Below, piece after piece: positions 30,877 through 33,092 of a stretch of DNA of 33,092 bases. Position 1 is the first letter of the stretch. Every line of letters begins with the position of its first letter. Position numbers and translations under genes: made by a program. This DNA is from Desulfovibrio sp. (lineage in GTDB: Bacteria > Desulfobacterota > Desulfovibrionia > Desulfovibrionales > Desulfovibrionaceae), in the NCBI RefSeq assembly GCF_019424165.1, contig NZ_JAHZAA010000027.1:1-33092 (forward strand), given 5' to 3'. Under the pieces are notes generated by a model that saw only the letters and a program-made list of their open reading frames with translations, was not told the origin of the DNA and did no database searches.

Positions 30877-32096
30877 GTGTAAGCAAGCCCCTGCCTGAGC
30901 GCATGCGCCCGGATGACCTGGCCCTTTTTCTTGGGCAGACGCATCTCGGCAGCCGCCTTCGTTCCCTCATGCAGGCCAAGCGCCTGCCGAGCCCGTTGTT
31001 TTTTGGCCCCCCTGGCTGTGGAAAATCCACGCTGGCCCTTCTGCTGGCCAAGTCCACAGGAAAACCCTTTCTGCGCCTGAGCGCGCCCGAAGCCGGCTTG
31101 CAGCACCTGCGACGGTCACTTTCAGGGGTTGAAATTCTTGTTCTGGACGAACTGCACCGCTTTTCCAAAGCCCAACAGGATTTTTTTCTGCCCCTGGTGG
31201 AATCGGGCGACCTGACCCTGCTGGCCACAACGACGGAAAACCCTTCCTTCAGTGTGACGCGGCAGCTCCTTTCACGCCTGCATGTGCTTCGCCTGCGCCC
31301 GCTGGGACGTACCGAACTTGTTGAACTGGCGCGCCGCGGCGCGGCGGATCTACAGGTGGAAATGCCCGATGAACTGGCCGAACTTCTGGCAGGAGTGGCC
31401 CACGGAGACGCGCGCACCCTGCTGAATCTTGTGGAGTATGTGGCCGCCCTGCCCGCTGACTTACGCGAGATTGAGCACATAAAGGCCGCCCTGCCCGAAG
31501 TGCTGGTGCGCCACGACAAAGACGGCGACAACCATTACGAACTTGCCTCAGCCCTTATCAAGTCCATCCGGGGAAGTGATGTGGACGCGGCCCTCTACTA
31601 TCTGGCCTGTCTTCTCGAAGGCGGTGAAGATCCCCGCTTCATCTGCCGCCGTCTTATTCTCTCTGCTTCTGAAGATGTGGGCCTGGCCGATCCCAATGCC
31701 TTGCAACTGGCAGTGGCATGCCAGCAGGCCATTGAATTTGTCGGCATGCCAGAAGGCTTCATCCCGCTTGCGGAAACAGTGACCTACCTGGCGCTGGCGC
31801 GCAAAAGCAATGCAACGTATGCCGCGTATCTTAACGCGCAGCGTGAAATCAAGCTCAACGGGCCGCATCCGGTTCCCCTTCATCTGCGTAATCCTTCCAC
31901 GCAAATGCACAAGGAATGGGGTTACGGCAAAGAATACAAATATCCCCACAACTATCCGGATTCCTGGATTCAGCAGACCTATCTGCCGCAAGAACTGGAA
32001 GGGCGGCGTTTTTACCAACCGCGCGACAACGGCGAAGAACCCCGTCTCACGCAATGGTGGCGCAGGCTGCACAAAATCAAAAAGACGGAAGATTAA
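30873..32096 (+). CDS. rarA: RarA/MgsA-type replication-associated AAA+ ATPase
   Basis: A 407-residue AAA+ protein related to clamp loaders, acting at stalled replication forks. Residues 43-53 hold Walker A (FGPPGCGKSTL, Lys51), and ILVLDELHRFSKAQQDFFLP contains Walker B with Asp92-Glu93 and the DExHRF block typical of RarA. Sensor 1 is ATTTENPSF. The C-terminal half has the RarA oligomerisation features: DALYYLACLLEGGEDP-like segment (here VDAALYYLACLLEGGEDPRF), SASEDVGLADP, and the closing GYGKEYKYPHNYPDSW. The ATG at 30873 overlaps the rsmE stop by 4 bases; an in-frame ATG at 30783 would add 30 atypical residues and overlap rsmE deeply, so I rejected it. Confidence 0.95.
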   Translation: MSVSKPLPERMRPDDLALFLGQTHLGSRLRSLMQAKRLPSPLFFGPPGCGKSTLALLLAKSTGKPFLRLSAPEAGLQHLRRSLSGVEILVLDELHRFSKAQQDFFLPLVESGDLTLLATTTENPSFSVTRQLLSRLHVLRLRPLGRTELVELARRGAADLQVEMPDELAELLAGVAHGDARTLLNLVEYVAALPADLREIEHIKAALPEVLVRHDKDGDNHYELASALIKSIRGSDVDAALYYLACLLEGGEDPRFICRRLILSASEDVGLADPNALQLAVACQQAIEFVGMPEGFIPLAETVTYLALARKSNATYAAYLNAQREIKLNGPHPVPLHLRNPSTQMHKEWGYGKEYKYPHNYPDSWIQQTYLPQELEGRRFYQPRDNGEEPRLTQWWRRLHKIKKTED

Positions 32097-32099
32097 GGT

Positions 32100-32933
32100 A
32101 TGCATCCTTTTATCGAAGGCGAGTTTGCAAAAAAATTTCTCACTGGCGATACCTATGCAAGCCAGGGAACCCGCATAGGATTTTTTACCCGTCTGATGCC
32201 CTCGCTGAGCTTTTACAGCCGCCTTTTCGGCGGCCCTTTGCGATGGCTGTGCGCCAAGGCTGCCAAAGGCAAGTGTGACGACAGCGCATGGGTACACGCC
32301 AGCGTATGGGTTTCAGACCTTATGGAGCGCATCGGTTGTCCCATTGAAGTGCAAGGCATGAACGCCATTGAAGAGGTGGACGGCCCTTGCCTTTTTGTAG
32401 CCAACCACATGAGCACTCTGGAAACATTCATGCTGCCCGGCATGATACGCCCGCGCAGGCCCGTCACCTTTGTGGTTAAAAAAAGCCTGACCACCATGCC
32501 TCTTTTCGGCCCGGTCATGCGCTCACGCGACCCGATTGTGCTTGGGCGTTCCAACCCGCGTGAAGACCTTACTGCAGTGCTTGAGGGTGGCCTGGAGCGC
32601 CTGAACAAAGGCATTTCCATCATTGTTTTCCCGCAAAGCACACGAGCGCTCAATTTCGACCAGCGGCACTTCAACACTATCGGCATAAAGCTTGCCCGCA
32701 AAGCAGGAGTGCCTTTGATACCTCTGGCCCTTAAAACAGATGCCTGGGGGCAGGGCCGGAAAATCAAGGAACTTGGCCCAGTAAAACCGGGAATGCCCGT
32801 GCGGTACAACTTTGCCAGGCCCGTACACATTCAGGGGCAAGGCAAGGAAGAACACGCCGCCATCTGCCGGCACATTGCTGAGCACCTTGAAAACTGGCAG
32901 CGCCTGGATGGCGTCAACACCAGGGCTGTCTGA
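32100..32933 (+). CDS. PlsC-like lysophospholipid acyltransferase with atypical motifs
   Basis: A 277-residue acyltransferase of the PlsC/LPLAT superfamily, which transfers acyl chains to lysophosphatidate or other lipid acceptors at the membrane. Block I is VANHMSTLETFM: the usual H-x4-D appears as H-x4-E. Block III is IIVFPQSTRALNF: the usual F-P-E-G-T-R appears as F-P-Q-S-T-R, losing the Glu and Gly linked to acceptor phosphate binding. Block II (IVLGRSNP) and block IV (GVPLIPLAL) are recognisable. This may point to an acceptor other than 1-acyl-glycerol-3-phosphate. The ATG is 3 bases after the rarA stop, with GGAAG upstream. It is followed by a strong hairpin. No clear signal peptide; hydrophobic stretches near residues 28-50 may associate with membrane. 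Confidence 0.88.
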   Translation: MHPFIEGEFAKKFLTGDTYASQGTRIGFFTRLMPSLSFYSRLFGGPLRWLCAKAAKGKCDDSAWVHASVWVSDLMERIGCPIEVQGMNAIEEVDGPCLFVANHMSTLETFMLPGMIRPRRPVTFVVKKSLTTMPLFGPVMRSRDPIVLGRSNPREDLTAVLEGGLERLNKGISIIVFPQSTRALNFDQRHFNTIGIKLARKAGVPLIPLALKTDAWGQGRKIKELGPVKPGMPVRYNFARPVHIQGQGKEEHAAICRHIAEHLENWQRLDGVNTRAV

Positions 32934-32955
32934 TCAGCCGCAGCCTTATAGCTCA

Positions 32956-32998
32956 AACAGCAGCGGCCCGCCGGAAGTACCGGCGGGCCGCTGCTGTT
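32956..32998 (+). terminator. Perfect 19-bp hairpin after the acyltransferase gene
   Basis: AACAGCAGCGGCCCGCCGG (32956-32974), loop AAGTA, and its exact complement (32980-32998), starting 23 bases after the stop. It ends in TTAT rather than a long T-run, but the stem is very stable and the position fits a terminator. The last 94 bases of the window show no gene. Confidence 0.75.
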
Positions 32999-33092
32999 AT
33001 GAAAAGATGCTCCCAATAACTATCAGCGATACGCTCCAAGACTGCCCTTGAATGCGGTGCGCCAAAGCTACGTCGGCACTGCGGCTGAAGTC

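Noticed and set aside
30749..31531. 260-codon minus-strand frame opposite rarA
   Set aside because: Arg/Ser-rich composition typical of a shadow frame; the opposite strand encodes complete RarA motifs.
1..33092. tRNA, rRNA, CRISPR array or insertion sequence
   Set aside because: No cloverleaf-like sequence, spaced direct repeats, or transposase frame with terminal inverted repeats was seen by eye. A tRNAscan or Infernal run would be decisive.

Overview
The window looks like chromosomal DNA of a strictly anaerobic, sulfate-reducer-like deltaproteobacterium, most probably a Desulfovibrio relative. This is an inference. It rests on the moderately high G+C seen by eye, the giant BadF/HgdC-type activase fusion (a family of anaerobes), the DHH-CBS-poly(A)-polymerase fusion, the Ser/Cys-rich Mrp/Nbp35 protein, and the small uncharacterised proteins set among housekeeping genes. 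I see no rRNA, tRNA, CRISPR array, insertion sequence or prophage. Nearly all of it is tightly packed core genes, 29 in all.

Layout. 8-3885 (minus): a chain reading pgsA -> 84-aa unknown -> FtsB/DivIC-like -> TPR protein -> lipoprotein, with start/stop overlaps. 4107-5698 (minus): pcm -> mrp, closed by a terminator at 3954-3998. 5891-7216 (plus): membrane-anchored M23 peptidase with a strong terminator. 7454-11788 (plus): a 1444-aa fusion of two ATPase activator halves with 2-hydroxyacyl-CoA-dehydratase / double-cubane-like cysteine-rich parts, the most interesting enzyme here. 12113-13041 (minus): folK and a small membrane-anchored YHS/TRASH-like metal-binding protein. 13319-16965 (plus): XerC/D recombinase overlapping a DHH-CBS-tRNA nucleotidyltransferase fusion. 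17133-21326 (plus): HIT protein, a possible structured leader, LapA-like membrane protein, mutS and a 102-aa unknown, meeting an Smr-domain gene tail to tail. 22495-24191 (minus): rimI -> tpiA -> secG with a terminator. 24190-24705 (plus): a Nudix-fold protein with a degenerate catalytic box. 24759-25544 (minus): suhB-type phosphatase, preceded by about 0.5 kb of apparently non-coding DNA. 26063-28128 (minus): double-GAF protein followed 2 bases later by mreB. 28403-32933 (plus): a 572-aa unknown protein, rsmE, rarA and a PlsC-like acyltransferase, ending in a perfect 19-bp hairpin.

How the genes fit together. Themes are envelope and cell shape (pgsA, FtsB-like, M23 peptidase, mreB, secG, LapA-like, acyltransferase), genome maintenance (xerC/D, mutS, Smr, rarA), and protein/RNA care (pcm, rimI, tRNA nucleotidyltransferase, rsmE). 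Start codons were reassigned from Shine-Dalgarno sequences for several genes (lipoprotein, M23, activase, folK, lapA, smr, secG, rarA). The best candidates for something undescribed are the activase fusion, the 572-aa orphan, the leader-like dyads before lapA, and the catalytically degenerate Nudix protein.
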